Assembly: GCA_946405675.1 (NCBI GenBank)
Contig: CAMJIC010000062.1
Location: 1-12,020 of the forward strand
Source: an uncultured Clostridia bacterium
GTDB lineage: Bacteria > Bacillota > Clostridia > Lachnospirales > Lachnospiraceae
Reading direction: 5' to 3'
Length of the DNA: 12,020 nucleotides
The translations under genes and the position numbers were made by a program. Shown in pieces: positions 1-6,345 of the stretch. Below the pieces are notes generated by a model. That model did not search any database. It was not told the origin of the DNA and worked only from the letters and a program-made list of their open reading frames with translations. Every line of letters starts with the position of its first letter. The first letter of the stretch is position 1.

Positions 1-2
1 TT

Positions 3-2192
3 AATACGGTATACTATGTGCTGAAGCAGATGCTTCTTGGAAAGCTGCATGCAATGCCTGTTTCCCCGGATACGCCGGTCAATATCGTACCGGGGGATTA
101 CGTGGCGGATCTGATTGTGAGGGCATGTGAACGGGAGGAGGCTTTGGGCAGGATCTTCCATCTGACATGCCCGCCTCAGGCGGCCCCGACGGCCGGGGAG
201 CTGGCGGAGCATGTCAGGGTCTGGGCAAATCAGACTCTCATGACCAGGATTCCGAAGATGGTATTCCTTCCCGCTCCTTTCCTACGGAAGGCAGGCGCTG
301 CATATAACCATACTTCTCAAGCAGGGAAAAAGAAGGGAAAACTCCATGACCTTGTCATGCTGATGCCGTATTTTTTCGCGCAGCAGGAATTCGACCGGAC
401 AAATACCGATCAGATCCTGTCTCTGCCATGTCCCGCATGGCGTGACTATATCGACCGCCTGCTGGAGTTTGCCTGCCGGAAGAACTTTATGCGCCAGAGC
501 GGCATGACCGTTTTTGAACAGGCATTGGTCAGGCGCGGGAGCACCCGTTACCCGATCCGGTACTATGACATCACAAAAGACGGGATCTGTCAGGTCACCG
601 GGCCTGTTGTCAACGGGCGGATCAGCAGGATCCTGGATGCGTTCTATGCCTGGGGGATCCGGAAGGGAGACCGGATTGCGCTGACCGGAATCAACAGCGT
701 GGATTATCTTGCCCTGGAGCAGGCCATCGGCCTTGCCGGAGCAGTCAGTGTGCCGATCTATTACACGACACCTGCCCGGGAAGCGTCTGTTTTGCTTGAA
801 AAGAGCGGGGCATCCTGGTTTTTTGTCGGAGATCAGCGGATGCTTGGTGCGGTCGATGAGATCGATACAAGCGCCCGGATCGTCGGGTTTTCTGTGTGCA
901 GGGACGGTGTTCGGAGCCCCGGCCGGGATAAGGACGCTGAGCCTTGGACAGTGATGGCATGGGAGGCGTTTCTGTCGGAAGGCGATCATGGTCAGTCAGG
1001 AGGGAAGGAGCTTTTCCCATCTCCGGATCCGGAGGACCTGGCCACGATCCGCTATACATCAGGGACCACAGGGGAACCCAAGGGAGTGATGTTCAACTAT
1101 GCCCAGCTTGCCTGGATGGGTGAGGTGATGACGGCACTCGTGTCCTGGGAAGACCGCAACCGTCCGATGCGGTATCTGTCATTCCTTCCCCTGAGCCATG
1201 TCGTGGAAGGAATCCTTGCTTCCTACGCCCCGTACTATATGCTGACCCAGGTGGACTATTATTTCTTGAATGACTTCGGAGCCCTTACGGATGCGCTTCC
1301 GAAGGTGCGTCCGACGATCTTCTTCTCCGTGCCGAGGTTCTACGAGAAGGTCTGGGATCAGGCATCCTCCAATGTTCTTGGGAAAATGTGGCTGGCCTCA
1401 TCGGATGAAAAGAAAGATCCGGCCGGCCGGGCGGTTCTCGGGAAGCTTCTTCGTTACGCGGTTCTGAAGAAGGCGGGGATCGACCAGTGCAGGCAGCTGA
1501 TCGTAGGGTCTGCTCCGGTCAGTGAAAAGCTGCTTCTCCATTTTCGGGAGCTGGGGATCGAGATCTATAATGCATATGGACAGACGGAGGCTCCGCTTAT
1601 CACGATCAACCGGATTGGCGACAATGTCATACCGACCATTGGGACGCCGCTTCCGGAAACCTTCGTTTCCGTGCAGGAGGATGGGGAACTGATCGTAGAG
1701 GGGCCGCAGGTCGCGCTTGGCTATTATGGGCTTGAGACGGAAACGATCGTCAATGGCACACTGAAGACCGGAGACCTTGGGATCATCCATGAAAACGGGC
1801 ATATCACGCTGAACGGAAGGAAGAAGGACTTTATCATAACGGCCTATGGGAAAAATATCAGCATTCCCAAGCTGGAGGAGCGTCTGAAGGATATCAGCGG
1901 TGTCTCCGAGGCTGTGCTGATCGGGGAGAACAGGCCATACTGCACGGCGCTTTTGTGGATGGAGAATGGACCGGATGAGGAGGATGGACTTGAGGAGAGG
2001 CTTTCCGGTGAGATCGAGCGTCTGAATGAAACGCTTTCCCATCCCGAGCAGATCAGAAAATTCCGGGTGATCAGGCGGCCGCTGAGTATCAAGGAGGGCG
2101 AGCTGACGCCGAACCTGAAGGTCAAAAGGGGCAATGTGCAGGAGCATTTCTCAGAAGAGATTGAACGGATGTATGGCGGGGGCGGCCTGTAA
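3..2192 (+). CDS. SDR/acyl-reductase – long-chain acyl-CoA synthetase fusion (3' part)
   Basis: The reading frame is open to the left edge, so the N-terminus lies outside the window; residues are numbered from the codon at nt 18. Residues 1 to about 160 resemble the C-terminal third of an NAD-binding_4 (male-sterility/thioester-reductase) SDR: VNIVPGDYVADLIVRA, then a PYFF..FDRTNTDQIL segment and a closing YIDRLLEFA helix. From about 165 a complete adenylate-forming enzyme follows. It has the P-loop YTSGTTGEPKG (346-356), the FYEKVWDQ segment typical of long-chain acyl-CoA synthetases, YNAYGQTE (517-524), KTGDLG (583-588), GRKKD (600-604) and the catalytic lysine of LTPNLKVKR near 701. The module should activate a carboxylic acid with ATP to an acyl-AMP/CoA thioester, which the SDR half might reduce to aldehyde or alcohol (inference). 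The FAA1/FadD15-like class is clear; the substrate is not. The next gene starts 27 nt downstream on the same strand. Confidence 0.85.
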   Translation, partial: NTVYYVLKQMLLGKLHAMPVSPDTPVNIVPGDYVADLIVRACEREEALGRIFHLTCPPQAAPTAGELAEHVRVWANQTLMTRIPKMVFLPAPFLRKAGAAYNHTSQAGKKKGKLHDLVMLMPYFFAQQEFDRTNTDQILSLPCPAWRDYIDRLLEFACRKNFMRQSGMTVFEQALVRRGSTRYPIRYYDITKDGICQVTGPVVNGRISRILDAFYAWGIRKGDRIALTGINSVDYLALEQAIGLAGAVSVPIYYTTPAREASVLLEKSGASWFFVGDQRMLGAVDEIDTSARIVGFSVCRDGVRSPGRDKDAEPWTVMAWEAFLSEGDHGQSGGKELFPSPDPEDLATIRYTSGTTGEPKGVMFNYAQLAWMGEVMTALVSWEDRNRPMRYLSFLPLSHVVEGILASYAPYYMLTQVDYYFLNDFGALTDALPKVRPTIFFSVPRFYEKVWDQASSNVLGKMWLASSDEKKDPAGRAVLGKLLRYAVLKKAGIDQCRQLIVGSAPVSEKLLLHFRELGIEIYNAYGQTEAPLITINRIGDNVIPTIGTPLPETFVSVQEDGELIVEGPQVALGYYGLETETIVNGTLKTGDLGIIHENGHITLNGRKKDFIITAYGKNISIPKLEERLKDISGVSEAVLIGENRPYCTALLWMENGPDEEDGLEERLSGEIERLNETLSHPEQIRKFRVIRRPLSIKEGELTPNLKVKRGNVQEHFSEEIERMYGGGGL

Positions 2193-2219
2193 CGGAAGCG
2201 GAAGGAAAGAAGGAATCTG

Positions 2220-2852
2220 GTGAGGGAGCAGGGAAAAAGGACAGCTGACTATGGAACCGCAGGAAGGCTGAGGCGCTGTGTTTCGATACGGCTGCTTCAC
2301 CTCCTTGAAAGGCATACGCCGGAGGTGGTCGTATGGATACAGCTGCAGATCCTGAAGGATGTGACGGAGCGGGCATTTGGCAGGCGTAATGGTCCCCTGA
2401 AGCCGGGGAGCCGGAGCTTACTTCCTTTTTCCGGCAGGGATGCGCTTGCGGAATATGCGGTGCTGACGGTGAATTGCCTGAAGAAGGCATGCGCAGTCAG
2501 GGACAGGGCTAAGTGGGAGGAATGCCGGAGGCGGCTGTATCTGGAAGCCTGGCGAACAGGGGACAGGATCCGCCGGATCACCGGATTTACGAAGCATGAG
2601 GATGTCACGCGGCTGGTCATTTACCTGTACCGGAACATCGGGATATCCATGGAGGGGCGGATCCCGGGAGAGATCCAGGTATCCGGATGCTATTTCAGTG
2701 ACTATTATACACCACAGATGTGCCGCCTGATGTCATATATGGACGCGGGGATCATAGCAGGCATCAGCGGCGGCAGCAGGCTGCGTTTTACAGAACGGAT
2801 CACGGAGGGATGCGGAAAATGCAGGGTAGGATGTTCCGGTGAATCGTTTTAA
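2220..2852 (+). CDS. Unknown 210-aa protein with C-terminal cysteines
   Basis: I do not recognise this protein with certainty. It begins at GTG 2220, behind an AAGGAA-type ribosome binding site, 27 nt after the acyl-CoA synthetase fusion, so it is probably co-transcribed. The N-terminal half is rich in Arg and Leu and appears helical, with no signal peptide or membrane segment. The C-terminal half has the pattern CYFSDYYTPQMC, then LMSYMDAG, a GGSRLRF-ERITEG stretch and CGKCRVGC near the end. This arrangement (Cys-rich start, Asp-containing helix, a basic F-x-R strand, then a closing Cys) recalls the L-2-amino-thiazoline-4-carboxylic acid hydrolase-like family common in Clostridia. That link is pattern-based and weak. 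The cysteines could bind metal. The TAA stop (2850-2852) is the first part of a palindromic repeat. Confidence 0.7.
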   Translation: MREQGKRTADYGTAGRLRRCVSIRLLHLLERHTPEVVVWIQLQILKDVTERAFGRRNGPLKPGSRSLLPFSGRDALAEYAVLTVNCLKKACAVRDRAKWEECRRRLYLEAWRTGDRIRRITGFTKHEDVTRLVIYLYRNIGISMEGRIPGEIQVSGCYFSDYYTPQMCRLMSYMDAGIIAGISGGSRLRFTERITEGCGKCRVGCSGESF

Positions 2853-2870
2853 CTGTCCTGAACAGTTACG
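2850..2870. repeat. Palindromic repeat copy at stop codon of unknown gene
   Basis: TAACTGT (2850-2856) and ACAGTTA (2862-2868) form an inverted repeat around CCTGA. The right side, CTGAACAGTTACG, is identical over 13 bases to the right half of the long palindrome at 11726-11757. The left arm starts with the TAA stop codon of the preceding gene. No T-run follows, so it is not a standard terminator. Confidence 0.6.
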
Positions 2871-2909
2871 ATAATTTACAGATCCATAGGTTTCAGAAAG
2901 GATTGGATA

Positions 2910-4235
2910 ATGGGGATTGCGAAGGGCCAAAAGACGGCCATTGTCATCGGGACCGGCGCGGGGGGCGCCACGATTGCGAATGAGCTGCAGGGGGACTTCC
3001 AGGTCACGATGCTGGAAGCAGGAAAGGAGTTCAGGCCTTTTTCGCTGTCGGTGAACCGGCTTGCGGGATTCCGGAAGACGGGAATGTTTTTTGACGAGCG
3101 TCTCATCAGGCTGCTTCTCCCGAATATGCTGGTGGAAAAAACACCTGACATGGTAATGGTCCGCGGGATCGGCGTAGGCGGGACGACAACACTTGCCACA
3201 GGAAATGCGGTGCGCTGTGACGCATCTCTGAAAGAACTGGGGATCGACCTGGATGGGGAGTTTGAGGAGCTGTACGAGACCCTTCCCATCACAACAGATC
3301 ACCGTAAGAAATGGACGAAGGCGACCCGGAGCATGTATGCGCTGTTTGAAAGGATGGGGCTTGATCCGGTTGTGACGCCGAAGCTCCTTGACGCAAAGGC
3401 GTGCATTGGCTGCGGACATTGTGCGATCGGATGCCCGGCCGGGGCGAAATGGGACACGCGTTCTTTGGTCCGGGAGGCCATCCGGAAGGGGGCTTTCCTG
3501 GAAACCGGATGCAGCGTGACCGGTTTTGCGGTTTCAGGAAATGCAGTGACGAAGGTCTTTGCCATGCAGAATGGCCGCAGAAAGGAATACGAAGCGGATC
3601 TGGTGATCCTTGCTGCAGGAGGGCTTGGCACGCCTCAGATCCTGGAGCGGTCACAGATTTCCTGTGAAAAGACTTTGTTTGTGGATCCGGTTTTGTGCGT
3701 GGCAGGGCCGCTTCAGGGCCTTCGCCAGGACCGGCAGCTACTGATGCCCTTTATCAGCCAGCAGGATGGATATATCCTGTCGCCGTATATGGATTATCTG
3801 AGCTTTTTCTTCCATAAGGACTGGAGGCTGGAGATGCGTGACATTGCGAGCATCATGATCAAGCTTGCAGATGAAGAGAAGGGCGGTATCAGCATAAGAG
3901 GAAGAAAAGAGGGAAGGGGCAGGGCAGCCGGCGTCAGGATCGACAAGGTCATGACAAAAAAAGACCAGGAAAATATGCAGACAGCGGTGGCACTTGCCCG
4001 TGAGATCCTGGAACGGATGGGAGTTCCGGCAGCAAGCCAGTTCCTCGGAATCCTGAATGCGGGGCATCCGGGCGGCATGCTCCCGCTGACACAGTCCGCA
4101 TCCGCATCCCTTCATGACCCCCGCCTTCCGCAGAATCTCTATGTGGCGGATGCCACGATCCTCCCCAGGGCAATGGGGAATCCGCCGATCCTCACGATCA
4201 TGGCGCTTGCGAAGAAGATCGCGAGGATAGTGTAA
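2910..4235 (+). CDS. GMC-family FAD oxidoreductase with ferredoxin-like Cys cluster
   Basis: ATG 2910 is preceded by AGAAAGGA at 7 nt spacing. The N-terminus is a Rossmann FAD-binding fold: IVIGTGAGG (11-19, GxGxxG) and the ribose-binding Glu36 in MLEAG. RGIGVGGTTTLATGN (85-99) matches the GMC substrate/FAD loop. The C-terminus has GHPGGM and LYVADATILPRAMGNPPI followed by an Ala-rich helix, the usual GMC ending with its Asn-Pro. At 165-176 sits CIGCGHCAIGCP, the exact CxxCxxCxxxCP spacing of a [4Fe-4S] ferredoxin motif. Related Cys-rich segments occur in long-chain alcohol oxidase-type GMC proteins. At 441 aa it is shorter than many GMC oxidases (500-600 aa). It most likely oxidises an alcohol or CH-OH group; passing electrons to an Fe-S cluster rather than O2 would suit an anaerobe (inference). 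Its place after the acyl synthetase fusion suggests a shared lipid-like substrate. Confidence 0.85.
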   Translation: MGIAKGQKTAIVIGTGAGGATIANELQGDFQVTMLEAGKEFRPFSLSVNRLAGFRKTGMFFDERLIRLLLPNMLVEKTPDMVMVRGIGVGGTTTLATGNAVRCDASLKELGIDLDGEFEELYETLPITTDHRKKWTKATRSMYALFERMGLDPVVTPKLLDAKACIGCGHCAIGCPAGAKWDTRSLVREAIRKGAFLETGCSVTGFAVSGNAVTKVFAMQNGRRKEYEADLVILAAGGLGTPQILERSQISCEKTLFVDPVLCVAGPLQGLRQDRQLLMPFISQQDGYILSPYMDYLSFFFHKDWRLEMRDIASIMIKLADEEKGGISIRGRKEGRGRAAGVRIDKVMTKKDQENMQTAVALAREILERMGVPAASQFLGILNAGHPGGMLPLTQSASASLHDPRLPQNLYVADATILPRAMGNPPILTIMALAKKIARIV

Positions 4236-4390
4236 GCGATCGGCTCCATTTTTGAGCTGTGCAATCGGATGAAAAGGCAGGCAGGATGTGCAAGCTATTT
4301 CGCGGCAGATCCTTACTACGGCGAGGCTTTCCAACGCAGCAGATGAGCGTTTGGACAAGTCAGATGTACAAGTTATTCTGTAACAGATCC
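4236..4390. other. Convergent intergenic region with imperfect direct repeat
   Basis: This 155-nt gap lies between the 3' ends of the GMC gene (+) and bioY (-). I see no GC-rich hairpin with a T-run for either gene. It carries two imperfect direct repeats (4285-4315 and 4363-4393) and an ATCGGATGAAAA motif (4265-4276) whose complement recurs near 11769-11780. It is probably non-coding repeat sequence. Confidence 0.55.
4285..4315. repeat. Imperfect direct repeat, copy 1
   Basis: A 31-nt unit (GATGTGCAAG...CAGATCCTTA) matches 4363-4393 at 24 of 31 positions by eye, with six of the seven differences being transitions. The units are 78 nt apart. Confidence 0.55.
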
Positions 4391-4393
4391 TTA
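4363..4393. repeat. Imperfect direct repeat, copy 2, overlapping bioY stop
   Basis: Second copy of the 31-nt unit (GATGTACAAG...CAGATCCTTA). Its last three bases (TTA on +) are the TAA stop codon of bioY on the minus strand, so the repeat abuts or supplies the end of that gene. Confidence 0.55.
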
Positions 4394-4978
4394 GTGGATG
4401 ATGGCAGATTTCCTGATCCTGGGAGCGATCACCAGCGTCACAGCGATCTTTACCAGGTCGGGAATGATGAAGGGGATCACGCACCATCCAAGCACTGCGG
4501 CAAGTGAAACAGGACCATTTCCCCGGGTATAGACGACCATGAACCATGCGGTGCCGAATGCGTAGCAGACCGCAAGGCCGATCAGCATGGAAATCAGCTG
4601 GACAAACCATCTGGTTCCGAACAGAGTCTCAATCCCCCACATGACAAGTGCGGAAAAAAGAAACCCGATGATATAACCTCCGGTATTCCCAAGCAGGATC
4701 CCGATACCGCCCGTAAAACCGGAGAAGACAGGAAGGCCGATGGCACCCAGCAGGATATAGACAAGGACACTGAGGGTTCCGCGCTTTCCGCCCAGGATGC
4801 AGACTGCAAGGAATACACCCATCGTCTGCAGCGTAAACGGCACCGTAGTCTGGATCGAGATCCAGGAGCAGATCGTGATGAGGACGGCAAACAGGGCGAT
4901 ATATACCAGGTCATAGGTCCTGGAAGCATGCCTCGAAGCATCGGTATGGCGGGTCATTGATTCAGTGGATGAAGTCAT
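4391..4978 (-). CDS. bioY: BioY, biotin-binding S component of an ECF transporter
   Basis: A 195-aa integral membrane protein with about six hydrophobic segments after a short polar N-terminus. BioY family marks are visible: ITICSWISIQTTVPFTLQT in the first helices, LGGKRGTLSVLVYILLGAIG, then GFTGGIGILLGNTGGYIIGF, where the classic GPTGGY is GNTGGY. It binds biotin in the membrane and imports it with the shared EcfA/EcfA'/EcfT energising module, which is not encoded here. I start it at ATG 4978 because AGGAGG sits 7 nt upstream; a longer frame beginning at TTG 4999 would place that ribosome binding site inside the coding sequence. A BirA operator and a sigma-70 promoter lie just upstream. It is a single-gene unit, convergent with the GMC gene. 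Confidence 0.95.
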   Translation of the reverse strand: MTSSTESMTRHTDASRHASRTYDLVYIALFAVLITICSWISIQTTVPFTLQTMGVFLAVCILGGKRGTLSVLVYILLGAIGLPVFSGFTGGIGILLGNTGGYIIGFLFSALVMWGIETLFGTRWFVQLISMLIGLAVCYAFGTAWFMVVYTRGNGPVSLAAVLGWCVIPFIIPDLVKIAVTLVIAPRIRKSAIIH

Positions 4979-5024
4979 GGGAATTCCTCCTCGTTTCAAA
5001 GATGTTTTCTTGACTGACCGGGCA

Positions 5025-5054
5025 ACTGTATCACAGTCGGCTGATCAATGTCAA
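5025..5054 (-). promoter_or_regulatory. Sigma-70 type promoter of bioY
   Basis: Reading the minus strand, a perfect -35 box TTGACA (5054-5049) is followed after 18 nt by TACAGT (5030-5025, 4 of 6 to TATAAT). Transcription would start near 5018, giving a leader of about 40 nt to the ATG at 4978, enough for the AGGAGG site but too short for a riboswitch. Confidence 0.6.
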
Positions 5055-5078
5055 CCTCGGAGAGGGTATAGGTTGACG
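5049..5078. promoter_or_regulatory. BirA (biotin repressor) operator for bioY
   Basis: GTCAACC (5050-5056), exactly 14 nt, then GGTTGAC (5071-5077) form a perfect 7-bp inverted repeat. It matches the known BirA operator plan (roughly TTGTTAACC-N14/15-GGTTAACAA), with C/G in place of the usual A/T at one symmetric position. The left half-site contains the -35 hexamer of bioY, so biotinyl-AMP-bound BirA should occlude RNA polymerase and shut off uptake when biotin is plentiful. Confidence 0.8.
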
Positions 5079-5170
5079 AATGTTTCATTCGCTACAGCTT
5101 ATACTCCTGCCTACAGGCCGGCTTGTGGGTGAACGACTATGTTTCGCTCCGGTTATATTTCGTTCCGGCC

Positions 5171-5203
5171 GGCGCTAAACGCGTGTCACTGGCACGCAGC
5201 GCC
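5171..5203. repeat. GC-rich stem-loop, likely dispersed intergenic element
   Basis: GGCGCT (5171-5176) plus GCGTG (5181-5185) pair with CACGC (5193-5197) plus AGCGCC (5198-5203), giving an 11-bp stem with a 4-nt bulge (AAAC) and a 7-nt loop. No T-run follows on either strand, so it is not a simple terminator. It may be a REP-like palindrome. Confidence 0.5.
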
Positions 5204-5310
5204 CTCCTGAATCCATTTAACAGCAAGGCGGGATCCACAGGCCGGGCCGCTGGCAGGGGTGTGACCTGTTGCTGCAAAAAATATCCTGGGAAACAGGGCT
5301 GATGTTTATC

Positions 5311-5339
5311 TTTTCATTCCAGTGTGATTGTACTATGAT
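5311..5339 (+). promoter_or_regulatory. Possible promoter of the exonuclease gene
   Basis: TTTTCA (5311-5316, 4 of 6 to TTGACA) lies 17 nt before TATGAT (5334-5339, 5 of 6 to TATAAT). The implied start near 5346 leaves a leader of roughly 125 nt, rich in A and G. Confidence 0.4.
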
Positions 5340-5470
5340 GTAAGTGATATAAAAGGCTTCCAGAGAAAAACAGAAGAAAACAGAAATAGACAGACGGATA
5401 ACAGGCTTAGACTACCGTAACAATTCAGCAGCCGAAGTCAGATGAAAAAGAAAGGCTGAAGGACCAATAA

Positions 5471-6133
5471 ATGAAGGTGAAGATCGTAATTGACGTTGAG
5501 ATGTGCCTTGTCCAGAAGAGTTATGAGTGGAAGGACTATCCGTATGAACATGAGATCATCCAGATCGGGGCGGTCATGATGAATGAAGCCTATGAGCCGG
5601 TGGATGAATTTTCATCTTTTGTCCATCCGCGATATGGCAGGATCGATCATTTTATCAGAAAGCTGACTGGGATCAGCGAGAAGGATATTGTGGAAGCGCC
5701 GCCCCTGGAGGAGGTTCTGAGACAGATGCTTGCATGGATCGGGAACCGGGAAGCGGTTTTCTATTCCTGGAGCATAACGGATTTCAGGCAGATATCCCGG
5801 GAGATCCATTCCAAGGGGATGGATGAGATGGAGATGGCGCTGTTTCTGGACAAGGAGAACTGGGTGGATTACCAGCCGGAGGCAGGCAGGCGCTTTGACA
5901 AGAATTGGAGGCTTGCACTGGAGGATGCCCTCATGCTTGCCGAGGTGGAGCCGGAGGGAAAGCAGCATGACGGTCTGGTTGATGCCAGGAACACGGCACG
6001 CCTGATCGCGAAGATGGAGAAGAACCCGGATTCGCATTTCCTTCAGGACCGGCTGCAGAAGGAGAAAAATGATGCTCCCCTCGGAACGTCCCTCGGGAGC
6101 CTGCTGAAATCCCTGGGCAGCGAGACAGATTAG
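5471..6133 (+). CDS. DEDDh-type 3'-5' exonuclease
   Basis: A 220-aa protein beginning at ATG 5471, with GAAGGA 7 nt upstream. All residues of the DEDDh exonuclease set are present: Asp8 and Glu10 in IVIDVEMC, Asp104 in SWSITDFRQI, and His166 and Asp171 in QHDGLVDARNTARL. The EIIQIGAVMMN strand and LTGIS (65-69) are also typical of the fold (DnaQ, RNase T, Eri1/KapD-like). Such enzymes remove nucleotides from 3' ends of RNA or DNA using two metal ions. The extra C-terminal tail (about 45 residues, charged, ending in a GTSLGSLLKSLG motif) lies outside the fold. It is closest in plan to stand-alone cytoplasmic Eri1/KapD-like exonucleases; the exact substrate cannot be told. It appears to be a single-gene transcript ending at the terminator at 6226-6263. 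Confidence 0.85.
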   Translation: MKVKIVIDVEMCLVQKSYEWKDYPYEHEIIQIGAVMMNEAYEPVDEFSSFVHPRYGRIDHFIRKLTGISEKDIVEAPPLEEVLRQMLAWIGNREAVFYSWSITDFRQISREIHSKGMDEMEMALFLDKENWVDYQPEAGRRFDKNWRLALEDALMLAEVEPEGKQHDGLVDARNTARLIAKMEKNPDSHFLQDRLQKEKNDAPLGTSLGSLLKSLGSETD

Positions 6134-6157
6134 TATACCGTCTGAATGAAAAAAATC

Positions 6158-6173
6158 GGTAACTGTTCACTGG
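6158..6173. repeat. Half-copy of TAACTGTTCA repeat
   Basis: GGTAACTGTTCACTGG lies 25 nt after the exonuclease stop codon. GTAACTGTTCA is identical to the left arm of the long palindrome at 11726. The whole 16-nt unit also matches 11990-12005 at 13 of 16 positions. Confidence 0.5.
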
Positions 6174-6225
6174 TAATTGGAGGCCGCCCCGCTGGCTGCA
6201 TTTTGCTTGTGACAGCTTGAAATGG

Positions 6226-6263
6226 ATACCTGCCGGGATCTTTGATCCCGGCAGGTATTTTTT
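6226..6263 (+). terminator. Rho-independent terminator after exonuclease gene
   Basis: Perfect 15-bp stem ATACCTGCCGGGATC / GATCCCGGCAGGTAT with a TTT loop, followed by a run of six T (6258-6263). It insulates the exonuclease gene from the ior operon promoter. Confidence 0.92.
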
Positions 6264-6303
6264 GGGGAATTGAGATATTCTGTGATAAATTTTACGAGAT
6301 TTG

Positions 6304-6312
6304 TGGTAGAAT
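6304..6312 (+). promoter_or_regulatory. Extended -10 promoter of the ior operon
   Basis: TGG-TAGAAT (6304-6312) is an extended -10 element (TGn plus 5 of 6 to TATAAT) in an AT-rich stretch after the terminator. The -35 region 17 nt upstream (GATAAA) is poor, as is common with extended -10 promoters. It lies about 34 nt before the iorA start codon. Confidence 0.5.
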
Positions 6313-6345
6313 GGTTTTCGATATTTTTAGAAGCGAGGTGATCAG

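Larger units (their letters stand above)
5079..5470. other. Long intergenic region with hairpins, no gene seen
   Basis: About 390 nt between the bioY operator and the exonuclease gene. I find no convincing coding frame. It holds a small hairpin beside the operator (CGAATG-TTT-CATTCG, 5077-5091), a large GC-rich stem-loop at 5171-5203, a GGTGTGACCTGTT unit (5258-5270) resembling sequence near 11968-11984 in reverse, and an A-rich leader from about 5360 that precedes the exonuclease gene. Confidence 0.6.

Noticed and set aside
3738..4610. 290-codon minus-strand open frame across the GMC 3' end and bioY
   Set aside because: It runs antisense to the GMC gene and out of frame through bioY, is rich in Cys, Arg and His as shadow frames are, and has no domain.
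4979..4999. Longer BioY start at TTG 4999
   Set aside because: It would bury the AGGAGG ribosome binding site that clearly serves ATG 4978.
6174..6345. Riboswitch or T-box in the ior leader
   Set aside because: The only strong structure is the terminator at 6226-6263, which lies upstream of the promoter found for iorA; no T-box or known aptamer motif is seen.
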